From Leucothrix mucor DSM 2157 (GTDB lineage: Bacteria > Pseudomonadota > Gammaproteobacteria > Thiotrichales > Thiotrichaceae), in assembly GCF_000419525.1 (NCBI RefSeq), contig NZ_ATTE01000001.1:2996501-3060500 (forward strand): a stretch of 64,000 nucleotides of DNA, in the 5' to 3' direction. Positions within the stretch are counted from its first letter, which is position 1, and every line of letters begins with the position of its first letter. Shown piece by piece: positions 7,377-15,789 of the stretch. Made by a program: the position numbers and the translations under genes. The notes beneath the pieces are model-generated. The model was not told the origin of the DNA and did not search any database. It saw nothing but the letters and a program-made list of their open reading frames with translations.

Positions 7377-10300
7377 ATGTCGATTACGCAACTCAATCCG
7401 GTATACCCTTCAAAGTCCGCCAACAGCCTCCAATGGGGCCAGCTGCACGGTTCTGCTCAGGAATTACTGATCGCCAATGCGAGTCGTGAATTTCAGGGAT
7501 TAATCGTACTGGTTACGCCAGATACGCACAGCGCTTATCTCGCTCAGGCGCACATCCGTTTTTTCTCCGGCATTAAAGACATTCAGATATTTCCGGACTG
7601 GGAAACGCTACCTTACGATGTGTTTTCGCCGCATGAAGACCTTATTTCACAGCGCCTGAAAACCCTGCATCAATTACCCCGTACCGAACGCGGCGTGCTG
7701 ATTGTTCCGATTTCAACGCTGATGCAACGCCTGGCTCCGGTTGATTACGTCAATCAGCAATCCCTGATTCTAAAAACCGGCGATACGCTCAATATCGATA
7801 GCTTCCGTAAACAATTAGAATCGTCAGGTTATCGGCATGTGACGCAAGTCTATGAGCATGGTGAATACAGCAGCCGTGGCTCACTGATTGACCTCTACCC
7901 AATGGGTAGCGAAAAACCGATTCGAATTGATTTGCTCGATGATGAAATTGATACGCTGCGAACCTTCAATACCGAAGACCAGCGCACCATCGACCATCTA
8001 ACCTCGGTTGAGCTGCTGCCGGCACACGAATTTCCACTCAATGCCGAGGGTATTCGTACCTTCCGCACTAACTACAGCGAGCAGCTGGGTGGCAATCTTG
8101 CCCGCAGCCTGATCTACGACAATGTGACGCAGGGCAATCCACCGGCAGGTATTGAGTATTACCTCCCACTATTTTTCGATCACACCGCTACGCTGTTTGA
8201 TTATCTGCCGCAAAAAACACTGATGATACTCAGTGAAGAAGTCAAAGCCGCCGCCGAGCAAATCGAAAAAGTGATTGCCGAGCGCTACGAACAGCGCCGC
8301 CATGATATTGAACGCCCTATTCTACCGCCAGAGCGACTGTTTTTAAGTGCAGCTACCGTCTTTGACCAGTTGGAAAATCTACGCTGCATTGAAACCTCAC
8401 GCATTGAATTGCCAGCACCGGCTCATAACTACCCGATCCGCACCCTGCCTTCATTAATGATTCAGGGGCGCAGTGAAACACCGCTGATATTGCTGCATCA
8501 ATTTCTGAAAACGCATACCGGCCGCATTCTGTTTACTGCTGAATCCGCTGGTCGCCGTGAGAATCTGATTAGCCTGCTGCGTGAAAACCATTTCACGCCA
8601 GTCACTAGCAGCAGCTGGCAAGATTTTATTGATAGCGATGCGCCACTGGCTGTTACTACTGCCCCATTAGAAGAAGGCTTGTGGATTCGCGATGATAAGA
8701 ATCCGGCACTTTCTCTGGCGGTGATTCCAGAGTCCATGCTATTTGGGCAACAGGTTCAGCAAAAACGCCGTCGCCGCAAACCAACCCGCGATGCAGATGC
8801 CATTGTCCGCAACCTGACTGACCTCACCGAAGGCTCACCCGTGGTTCATGAAGAGCACGGTGTCGGCCGCTATGTGGGGATGCAAACGCTGGATGCCGGC
8901 GGCATTGTTCAAGAATTTATTACACTGGAGTATGCCGACAAGGCCAAACTCTATGTGCCGGTTGCCTCGCTGCATTTAATCAGCCGCTATACCGGTACCT
9001 CCGCCGATAAAGCGCCGTTGCACAAATTAGGCAATGATCTATGGGATAAGGCGCGTAAAAAAGCGGCCCAGAAAGCTCATGATATTGCAGCTGAATTATT
9101 AGAAATCCATGCCCATCGTGCTGCCCAAAAAGGCCATGCTTACACGCTCAATGAAATGGATTATCGCGCGTTCTCCGAAGCCTTTGGCTTTGAGGAAACA
9201 CCCGACCAAGCCACGACCATTGAAGCGGTCATTGCTGATCTTTGCGCGCCACGACCAATGGATCGCGTAGTGTGTGGTGATGTTGGCTTTGGTAAAACCG
9301 AAGTTGCTATGCGTGCCGCTTTTGTTGCAGCCAATGCCGGCAAACAGGTCGCGATGATTGCACCGACTACCCTGCTAGTTCAGCAACACACCCGTAACTT
9401 CCAGGATCGCTTTGCAGATTGGCCATTTGAGATTGCCTCATTGTCACGCTTTGGCACCACCAAAAGCACTCAGCAAACGCTGGAAGGCATTAGCAATGGC
9501 AAGATCGATATCATTATCGGCACCCATAAGCTTATCCAAGGCACAGTTGATTTTAAAAACCTCGGTTTGGTGATTGTCGATGAAGAGCATCGCTTCGGGG
9601 TGCGCCATAAAGAACAGCTGAAGAAAATGCGCGCCAATGTCGATATGCTGACTATGACGGCCACGCCAATTCCACGTACCTTGAATATGTCGCTATCCGG
9701 CCTGCGCGATCTGTCAATTATTGCCACGCCACCAGCAGCCCGTCATGCCATTAAGACCTTTATTAATGAGTGGGATAAAAACACCATCCAGGAAGCTTGT
9801 GCCCGTGAGTTATCGCGTGGTGGACAGGTGTACTTCCTGCACAATGAAGTCAAAAGTATCGGCAAAATTACTGATGATCTAAAAGCCATTCTGCCAGATG
9901 CTGATATTCGTTTCGCTCACGGACAAATGCCGGAACGCGAACTCGAAGACATCATGAAAGACTTCTACCACCAGCGATTCCAGATTCTGGTGGCAACCAC
10001 GATTATCGAAAGTGGTATCGACGTACCCACGGCGAATACCATTCTGATTAATCGGGCAGATAAGTTAGGACTGGCGCAGCTGCATCAGTTACGTGGCCGT
10101 GTGGGTCGTTCGCACCATAAAGCCTATGCTTACCTGATTGTGCCGAACCGCAAAAACTTGACGACGGACGCTAAAAAGCGCCTTGAAGCGTTGGAGTCTC
10201 TGGAAGACTTGGGCGTTGGTTTCACATTGGCCTCGCACGATTTAGAGATTCGTGGTGCGGGAGAATTACTGGGTGATGATCAAAGTGGTCAAATTCAGGA

Positions 10301-10841
10301 AATCGGCTTTACTATGTATAACGATTTGCTGGAGCGTGCAGTCAAAGCACTGAAAGCCGGTCGCTTGCCAGAACTTGAGTTTAATAACAGCACACGCACC
10401 ACGGTTGACCTTGGCGTGCCGGCTCTGATTCCAGCGGACTACTTGCCCGATGTGCATAATCGCCTGATTCTATATAAACGCATTGCCAGCGCAGATGATG
10501 CGGAAGCCTTGCGTGAACTGCGCGTAGAAATGATCGACCGCTTTGGCTTACTACCAGAAGCCTGTAATAACTTATTTGAAAATACGCGCCTAAAACAAAT
10601 CGCGCAGGAAATGGGTATTCGCAAGCTGGAGCTGGCTGCTGAAGGTGGCCGCATCGTGTTTAATGAAACACCCAATATCGACCCAATGAAACTGATTCAA
10701 CTGGTTCAGAAACGCCCTTGGGAGTTTAAACTCAACGGTCAGGATAAGATTAATTTCGAATATCCGGAGTCTAATGTTGAGCAGCGGATACAGTGGATTA
10801 AGCGCTTCTTTAATGACATCCGACCCGATGCCAGCGCCTGA
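7377..10841 (+). CDS. mfd: Transcription-repair coupling factor Mfd
   Basis: This 1154-residue DNA translocase displaces RNA polymerase stalled at lesions and recruits UvrA. It has an N-terminal UvrB-like region, the RNA polymerase-interaction domain around residues 480-560 (GSPVVHEEHGVGRYVGMQTL), then the superfamily 2 motor with Walker A GDVGFGKTE near residue 633, DEEH near 734 and TMTATPIPRTL. A C-terminal TRCF domain follows. The start at 7377 (MSITQLNP) matches family length. The open frame extends to 7287, but that would run into the divergent minC. The gene is single and monocistronic-looking. Confidence 0.97.
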   Translation: MSITQLNPVYPSKSANSLQWGQLHGSAQELLIANASREFQGLIVLVTPDTHSAYLAQAHIRFFSGIKDIQIFPDWETLPYDVFSPHEDLISQRLKTLHQLPRTERGVLIVPISTLMQRLAPVDYVNQQSLILKTGDTLNIDSFRKQLESSGYRHVTQVYEHGEYSSRGSLIDLYPMGSEKPIRIDLLDDEIDTLRTFNTEDQRTIDHLTSVELLPAHEFPLNAEGIRTFRTNYSEQLGGNLARSLIYDNVTQGNPPAGIEYYLPLFFDHTATLFDYLPQKTLMILSEEVKAAAEQIEKVIAERYEQRRHDIERPILPPERLFLSAATVFDQLENLRCIETSRIELPAPAHNYPIRTLPSLMIQGRSETPLILLHQFLKTHTGRILFTAESAGRRENLISLLRENHFTPVTSSSWQDFIDSDAPLAVTTAPLEEGLWIRDDKNPALSLAVIPESMLFGQQVQQKRRRRKPTRDADAIVRNLTDLTEGSPVVHEEHGVGRYVGMQTLDAGGIVQEFITLEYADKAKLYVPVASLHLISRYTGTSADKAPLHKLGNDLWDKARKKAAQKAHDIAAELLEIHAHRAAQKGHAYTLNEMDYRAFSEAFGFEETPDQATTIEAVIADLCAPRPMDRVVCGDVGFGKTEVAMRAAFVAANAGKQVAMIAPTTLLVQQHTRNFQDRFADWPFEIASLSRFGTTKSTQQTLEGISNGKIDIIIGTHKLIQGTVDFKNLGLVIVDEEHRFGVRHKEQLKKMRANVDMLTMTATPIPRTLNMSLSGLRDLSIIATPPAARHAIKTFINEWDKNTIQEACARELSRGGQVYFLHNEVKSIGKITDDLKAILPDADIRFAHGQMPERELEDIMKDFYHQRFQILVATTIIESGIDVPTANTILINRADKLGLAQLHQLRGRVGRSHHKAYAYLIVPNRKNLTTDAKKRLEALESLEDLGVGFTLASHDLEIRGAGELLGDDQSGQIQEIGFTMYNDLLERAVKALKAGRLPELEFNNSTRTTVDLGVPALIPADYLPDVHNRLILYKRIASADDAEALRELRVEMIDRFGLLPEACNNLFENTRLKQIAQEMGIRKLELAAEGGRIVFNETPNIDPMKLIQLVQKRPWEFKLNGQDKINFEYPESNVEQRIQWIKRFFNDIRPDASA

Positions 10842-10955
10842 ACCAGTCGTGGCATTTAAAATTAATCGAAAATAATTAAATCCGGCAAACGCTCCAGCTG
10901 CGTAGACCTCAGTGTAAGAGAAATACTGAAGTTACTTAACGTTAGGAGCATTTCC

Positions 10956-11378
10956 ATGATTAAGATGATCACATCAATTAGTTTAGCCGCTACTTTATTC
11001 ACATCAGCTGCGTTCGCTGGAAGCCATGCGATGGCACCAATGGCTGTTATGGGGCAAGATCAGGATGTCTCCGCAGGAACCGTCACTGCCACTAAAATCA
11101 TGGCTGAGAAAAATGGCTGGATGGTCGTGCACCGTACGGATGACACCATGAAGCCAGGTCCGGTAGTCGGTTACGCACCATTGAAGATGGGTGAGAACCA
11201 AGACGTGACCGCGATTTTGACACAGCCAATCCCTAAAGGTGAAAAGCTGATGTTGATGCTGCATGGCGAAGCCGGTGGCATGAAGACTGGCGTCTTTGAA
11301 TACACACTCGGCGCTAAAGAAGATGGCCCGGTGAAGGTTGATGGCCAACTGGTCATGATCGTAGTCAACACGCTATAA
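10956..11378 (+). CDS. Small secreted protein with a DUF7282-like domain
   Basis: This is a 140-residue protein with a Sec signal peptide (about residues 1-21, cleavage after AFA) and a good ribosome-binding site (TTAGGAG). The mature part reads as one domain: DQDVSAGTVTATKI, NGWMVVHRTDD, GPVVGYAPLKMGENQDV and ending VDGQLVMIVVNTL. This matches my memory of DUF7282, a periplasmic or extracellular domain often found beside cupredoxin or iron-related proteins. No catalytic residues are evident and the function is unknown. A terminator follows, so it is a separate unit just upstream of the iron/heme cluster. Confidence 0.65.
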   Translation: MIKMITSISLAATLFTSAAFAGSHAMAPMAVMGQDQDVSAGTVTATKIMAEKNGWMVVHRTDDTMKPGPVVGYAPLKMGENQDVTAILTQPIPKGEKLMLMLHGEAGGMKTGVFEYTLGAKEDGPVKVDGQLVMIVVNTL

Positions 11379-11385
11379 ATTAATG

Positions 11386-11419
11386 GGCACGCAGAGCATC
11401 AGGCTTTGCGTGCCTTTTT
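11386..11419 (+). terminator. Rho-independent terminator after the DUF7282-like gene
   Basis: GGCACGCA pairs perfectly with TGCGTGCC (8 bp, 13-base loop), followed by five T residues. It begins 8 bases after the stop codon. Confidence 0.88.
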
Positions 11420-11523
11420 AATCCCCGCTCCACTCCCATTGTCACAGCCTCCCCGCTTATCCTCATACCTTCCTCGTTAGTCTCCATAGCTAAGCCCAAC
11501 ACATAATTGCAAACAGGAATGAC

Positions 11524-11566
11524 TTGCATTCACATTTTTGATTCATTATCATCTTGCGAATGAGAA
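11524..11566 (+). promoter_or_regulatory. Candidate hemP promoter overlapped by a Fur-like site
   Basis: A possible -35 (TTGCAT, 11524-11529) and -10 (TATCAT, 11547-11552) are separated by 17 bases. Overlapping them, TGATTCATTATCA (11539-11551) has one arm, ATTATCA, identical to the Fur 7-1-7 half-site, while the other arm is degenerate. Iron control of hemP is usual in proteobacteria, which makes this plausible, but the match is partial. Confidence 0.4.
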
Positions 11567-11600
11567 CACTTCCTATTAACAACCTTTGCACGACATAACA

Positions 11601-11780
11601 ATGACTGAATCTACCTTGCGCAGTGTCGACCTGGCCGAAATTATGGCCGATAGCAAAAAGATCATCCTGAAACACGGGGAGAAGCCTTATTTGCTAAGCA
11701 TTACCCGTCGCGGCAAGCTCATTCTCACTGCAGCAGAGACAAACGATGAGAATGAAAACGCCAAAACCGACGCCCAATAA
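11601..11780 (+). CDS. hemP: Hemin uptake protein HemP
   Basis: This 59-residue protein contains the HemP core: a short segment around KKIILKHGEKPYLLSITRRG followed by KLILT, matching the family pattern 'I-x-H-x-G-x-x-Y-x-L-x-x-T-x-x-G-K-L-I-L-T-x'. HemP proteins are small cytoplasmic factors encoded with heme-uptake genes and in some bacteria act as positive regulators of the heme receptor gene. I prefer the ATG at 11601; an in-frame TTG at 11586 would add five residues. The usual partner genes (TonB-dependent receptor, hemin ABC transporter) are absent from this window, and instead an imelysin cluster begins 100 bases downstream. Confidence 0.82.
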   Translation: MTESTLRSVDLAEIMADSKKIILKHGEKPYLLSITRRGKLILTAAETNDENENAKTDAQ

Positions 11781-11879
11781 TCACTAACTCCCCCGGTCAG
11801 CTTTAGCCAGCTTGTATTTTCTAATCCAGCCAGCCCAAGCACCTGTTGCCCTCCTCTGAAAATGGACTGAAATATACCT

Positions 11880-13112
11880 ATGAAACTGACCCGAACGCTA
11901 CTGACCCAACTCACACTTTCAAGCGCCCTGATTTTTGGCGCAGGCAATGTCATGGCAGAAACGGCTACCCCGAAAGCAGCCATGAATACTTATGTCGAGA
12001 TCGCTTATGCGGCTTACTCCGACTCACTAAGCACGGCAAAAGCGCTGCAAACTGCGGTTAATGAATTTCTAAAAGTGCCATCTGAAGCAACACATAAAGC
12101 CGCAAAGCAAGCATGGCTGGCCGCTCGTGTTCCTTATGGACAAACTGAAGCATTCCGCTTTGCAAATCCAAATGTGGATGATTGGGAAGGCAAGGTTAAC
12201 GCATGGCCATTGGATGAAGGACTGATTGATTACGTCGGCACCACTTACGAACATGAAGACGGCAATACCTTTGGTGAAGCCAATATCATTGCAGGTGATC
12301 AGGAAATAACGACTGAATTGCTGGAGTCATTCCACGAAAAAGGTGGCTCTGAAGCCAATGTTGCAACAGGCTATCACGCCATTGAATTTTTATTGTGGGG
12401 TCAGGATTTAAATGCCAAGCCCGATGATGCAGGTACTCGCCCTTACACGGATTATGTCACCGGCAAAGATTGCACCAACGGTAACTGCGAGCGCCGCGGC
12501 CAATACCTGAAAGTTGCTACTGACTTATTGGTTAGCGATTTAGAAACCATGGTTGCTGATTGGAAACCAGGAAGCGATAACTACCGTAAAAGCTTTTTGG
12601 CACTGGAAGAAAATGAAGCCTTACGCCGCATGCTATTTGCATTGGGTAGCTTGAGCTTGGGTGAATTAGCGGGTGAACGCATCAATGTTGCACTACTAGC
12701 ACACTCTCAAGAAGATGAGCACTCTTGCTTTAGTGATAACACGCACACCGATATCGCTGAAAATGCACGTGGTATTCAGAACATCTTTACCGGCACCTAC
12801 ATTCGCAGCAATGGCGATAAAGTGACTGGCGTGAGCTTGGCCGATCTGGTTGCCGAAAAAGATATCGATCTAAGCAACTCTTTGACAACTAAGCTAGCGA
12901 ACTCTCAAAGCAAAGCAGAAGCGGTTGTTAAGGCTGCCGAAGCGGGTGAGCATTTTGACCAGCAAATCACACCGGATAATGAAGCTGGTAATACACGCGT
13001 TAAAGCAATCATCGATGCGCTACGCCTGCAAACAGGTGATATCGAAGCGTCTGCTAAGGCTTTGGGCATCGACAGCCTTAACCCTGAAACCAGTGATTCC
13101 TTCGGCGAATAA
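11880..13112 (+). CDS. Imelysin family periplasmic iron-regulated protein
   Basis: This 410-residue exported protein has a signal peptide at about residues 1-26 (cleavage near VMA-ET) and an imelysin/M75 domain. The family motif GxHxxE is intact as Gly164-Tyr-His166-Ala-Ile-Glu169. Imelysins (ICMP, IrpA, and the EfeO M75 domain) are iron-regulated envelope proteins thought to bind iron or heme. Two related helical bundles make up the fold. It is the first gene of a four-gene run with a di-heme oxidoreductase, a second imelysin and a DUF1513 protein. The order resembles Fur-regulated clusters in Pseudomonas. Confidence 0.88.
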   Translation: MKLTRTLLTQLTLSSALIFGAGNVMAETATPKAAMNTYVEIAYAAYSDSLSTAKALQTAVNEFLKVPSEATHKAAKQAWLAARVPYGQTEAFRFANPNVDDWEGKVNAWPLDEGLIDYVGTTYEHEDGNTFGEANIIAGDQEITTELLESFHEKGGSEANVATGYHAIEFLLWGQDLNAKPDDAGTRPYTDYVTGKDCTNGNCERRGQYLKVATDLLVSDLETMVADWKPGSDNYRKSFLALEENEALRRMLFALGSLSLGELAGERINVALLAHSQEDEHSCFSDNTHTDIAENARGIQNIFTGTYIRSNGDKVTGVSLADLVAEKDIDLSNSLTTKLANSQSKAEAVVKAAEAGEHFDQQITPDNEAGNTRVKAIIDALRLQTGDIEASAKALGIDSLNPETSDSFGE

Positions 13113-13115
13113 CGC

Positions 13116-14507
13116 ATGAAATATACACTTCTAGCCACGACGCTGGGCGCATTATTGCTCCCGGCACTAGCCAACAGTGAAACAGCCGTCAAGTCAGGCG
13201 GCGACACCACCGTTTTTGATAAAAGCCGCAATGCTTTTTCACTACCTGCTCGTAATCTAAGCATTTTACGACGTGATAATTTCTTTATCGGCAATGCCTT
13301 CTTTAAGCAGCCCTGGGTTGCTGCGCCGGCATCGACCAAGGCGCGGGATGGGCTGGGCCCATTATTTAATACCAATACCTGCCAAAGTTGCCATGTTAAA
13401 GATGGCCGAGGTCGCCCTCCATTAAATGACGCTGAAGACTTTTTATCGGCTCTGGTGCGATTAAGTATTCCAGCAACGACGGATGCTCATCAAGCGCAGC
13501 TTATTCAAAGTGGCGTAATTCCTGAGCCCACTTATGGTGATCAGTTACAACCTAGCGCCATTCCCGGCATTAAAGGTGAAGGTCGCCCTGCGATCAGCTA
13601 TGAGGAAATTACGGGTGAATTTACCGATGGCAGTCCTTACTCGCTGATCAAACCAACCCCTCGTATTGATGATCTGAATTATGGCGAGCTACACCCTGAC
13701 ACGCTAATGTCAGTCCGTGTCGCGCCACCAATGATTGGTCTTGGCTTGCTTGATGCCATCTCCGAAGCCGATATTCTGGCAAATGCTGATCCGGAAGATG
13801 CGGATAAAGACGGCATTTCTGGTCGCCCAAATCGGGTGTGGGATGTGCAGCTTAAACAAACGGTGCTAGGTCGCTTTGGTTGGAAAGCTAATCAACCCAA
13901 TGTTGCCCAACAAAGTGCGGGGGCTTTTCATGGCGATTTAGGGGTTAACTCTGAACTACACCCCGGACAAAACTGCACTGCCGCGCAAGTGGATTGCCAT
14001 AAAGCCATTGATGGCGGCACGCCGGAAATACCCGCTGAGATTCTGGATAAAGTTGTGTTTTACTCATCCACCCTAGCCGTACCCGCAAGACGCGGCACGA
14101 AAAATCCAGAAGTCACTCATGGGGAAGCACTATTTGCGCAAGCCAATTGCTCATCCTGCCATCAGCCTGAGTTTAAAACTGGAACGCACTCCAGCATTGC
14201 TGAATTATCCAATCAAACCATTACCCCTTACAGCGATTTACTGCTGCACGATATGGGTGAAGGCTTAGCGGATAATCGTCCGGACTTTCTGGCGAGCAGT
14301 CAAGAGTGGCGTACTCCTCCACTTTGGGGTATTGGTTTGACTAAAACTGTGAATGCACATACCCGTTTTTTACATGATGGGCGCGCTCGCAATTTAAGTG
14401 AAGCAATTCTCTGGCACGGTGGCGAAGCAGAAGCATCCAAGCAGCAATACCTTGAGATGCCTAAAGCTGACCGCGATGCACTGATTGCCTTTTTGAATTC
14501 TTTATAG
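13116..14507 (+). CDS. Di-heme oxidoreductase family protein (DUF1111, cytochrome c peroxidase-like)
   Basis: This 463-residue exported c-type cytochrome has a signal peptide of about 20 residues and two heme-attachment motifs, CQSCH at residues 89-93 and CSSCH at 345-349. It has the typical DUF1111 context (TNTCQSCHVKDGRG, DISLLHDMGEGLAD-like segment YSDLLLHDMGEGLADNRPD, and FLHDGRARNLSEAILWHGGE). The family is described as putative thiol or heme-peroxidase-like oxidoreductases. Its position between two imelysins, three bases after the first, suggests electron transfer tied to iron or heme handling in the periplasm. The redox partner is unknown. Confidence 0.87.
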   Translation: MKYTLLATTLGALLLPALANSETAVKSGGDTTVFDKSRNAFSLPARNLSILRRDNFFIGNAFFKQPWVAAPASTKARDGLGPLFNTNTCQSCHVKDGRGRPPLNDAEDFLSALVRLSIPATTDAHQAQLIQSGVIPEPTYGDQLQPSAIPGIKGEGRPAISYEEITGEFTDGSPYSLIKPTPRIDDLNYGELHPDTLMSVRVAPPMIGLGLLDAISEADILANADPEDADKDGISGRPNRVWDVQLKQTVLGRFGWKANQPNVAQQSAGAFHGDLGVNSELHPGQNCTAAQVDCHKAIDGGTPEIPAEILDKVVFYSSTLAVPARRGTKNPEVTHGEALFAQANCSSCHQPEFKTGTHSSIAELSNQTITPYSDLLLHDMGEGLADNRPDFLASSQEWRTPPLWGIGLTKTVNAHTRFLHDGRARNLSEAILWHGGEAEASKQQYLEMPKADRDALIAFLNSL

Positions 14508-14528
14508 CGGCCTTATGGTCGCTTTTTT
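14506..14528 (+). terminator. Terminator-like hairpin after the di-heme gene
   Basis: AGCGGCC pairs with GGTCGCT (7 bp with one G-U, loop TTAT) followed by six T residues; the hairpin begins within the stop codon. Because the second imelysin follows only 72 bases later on the same strand, it may act as a partial terminator or attenuator inside the cluster. Confidence 0.72.
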
Positions 14529-14579
14529 CCTTCTGATTGAATCCAATCCATTTAATCCAATTTAGCTTGCGGATAACTC

Positions 14580-15788
14580 ATGACACTTTTTTCGACGATG
14601 AACCGTGGTTTGCTACTGAGTGCATTACTGGTATCAGCCACGTATGCCAATACCGAATCAGCCACTAAGACTGATCCAGCGGCACAAGCAAACGCCACAT
14701 TAACTGAAGCTGCTGTAACACAGGCAGCTACACCTAGTGCGACTGAAGCTCAACCAGCCAGCCTTTCCAAAGCACAAATACAGCAATTACTTGCACAGTT
14801 GACTCAGCGAGTGATCTTGCCACTGTATGAGCAGGCCGACACTCAAGCGTTGGTAATGCAAAAACAACTAGAGGCTTTTTGCACTACGCCAAATACCGAC
14901 ACATTAAAAGCTGCCCGTAATAGCTGGATTGCCGCACTCGATGCTTGGCAACAAGTTGAGGTTGTTATGTTTGGCCCGGCGCTGGAAAAGCAGCGTGATT
15001 TACATATCTATTTTCGTCCGGTTAAGAAGCGTGTGATCAAGCTCCTGCTAAATCAGGAAACACCAATCACATTAGAAAACCTGGAGTTTGCAGGCGTTGG
15101 CGCACAGGGCTTTGCCACACTGGAGTACTTATTATTTGATCGTGATGTTAACGAAGCAGAGCTATTAAAACGCTTTACAGATGACACTCGTTATTGCGAA
15201 CACCTTAAAGGCACGACCAGCCTGTTAGTCCGAGATATTCAGGCAATTAACCAAGATTGGAAACAAGGCTACGCTGACTCAATGATTAAAGCCGGTAGTG
15301 CTGACGATGCTGTTTTTCCGAATGCCATGCAGCCACTTGAAACGGTACTGGGCAAGCTGGACCAAATTGCAGAAACGGTTCCGAACAAACTGAGCAATGC
15401 ACTGGCTTCTGGCAATTACCTTGCAGGCAAAGATCCAAAACGTGAAAAAGTGAATGCTCATAAACTGGAAGCATGGCGCAGTGGCCATACCCTGAACAAC
15501 CTACAAGACAATATCACCGGCATCAAAACCTTATTGGATGATGGTGGCTTTTTGGCGGCGCTTGAGTCTCAAGGACAAAAGCCCTTAGCCTCTCAAATCC
15601 GTAGTCAAATTGAGCTGGTGCAAGCCATTGAGTTTGCGAGTGATGACTTATTTCAGCAGCTGCAAGATAAGCAAACTCAAGCAGCTGATACGTTTTATGC
15701 TGAAAGCCTGAAGTTATCCCAGCTGATCAAACAGCTATCCAGCGCACTGGGCATTCAGCTCGGCTTTAATGATAGCGACGGTGATTAA
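14580..15788 (+). CDS. Second imelysin family protein, motif-degenerate
   Basis: This 402-residue exported protein has a signal peptide at about residues 1-23, then an Ala/Thr-rich stretch to about residue 60 that may be a linker. The imelysin fold follows. The family motif GxHxxE is altered: residues 177-182 read GFATLE, keeping the glycine and glutamate but with alanine where histidine is expected. It retains the surrounding LLFDRD pattern. It is therefore a diverged paralogue of the gene at 11880 and probably binds a ligand differently. It ends one base before the ATG of the DUF1513 gene. Confidence 0.85.
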   Translation: MTLFSTMNRGLLLSALLVSATYANTESATKTDPAAQANATLTEAAVTQAATPSATEAQPASLSKAQIQQLLAQLTQRVILPLYEQADTQALVMQKQLEAFCTTPNTDTLKAARNSWIAALDAWQQVEVVMFGPALEKQRDLHIYFRPVKKRVIKLLLNQETPITLENLEFAGVGAQGFATLEYLLFDRDVNEAELLKRFTDDTRYCEHLKGTTSLLVRDIQAINQDWKQGYADSMIKAGSADDAVFPNAMQPLETVLGKLDQIAETVPNKLSNALASGNYLAGKDPKREKVNAHKLEAWRSGHTLNNLQDNITGIKTLLDDGGFLAALESQGQKPLASQIRSQIELVQAIEFASDDLFQQLQDKQTQAADTFYAESLKLSQLIKQLSSALGIQLGFNDSDGD

Positions 15789-15789
15789 T

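Noticed and set aside
10842-10955. AT-rich near-palindrome (ATTTAAAATTAAT with ATAATTAAAT) before the DUF7282-like gene as a regulator site
   Set aside because: The pairing is imperfect and it lies in a naturally AT-rich gap; it does not fit Fur or another defined site.
12905-13375. Minus-strand frame of 156 codons spanning imelysin and di-heme genes
   Set aside because: It crosses two real genes with signal peptides and motifs on the other strand.
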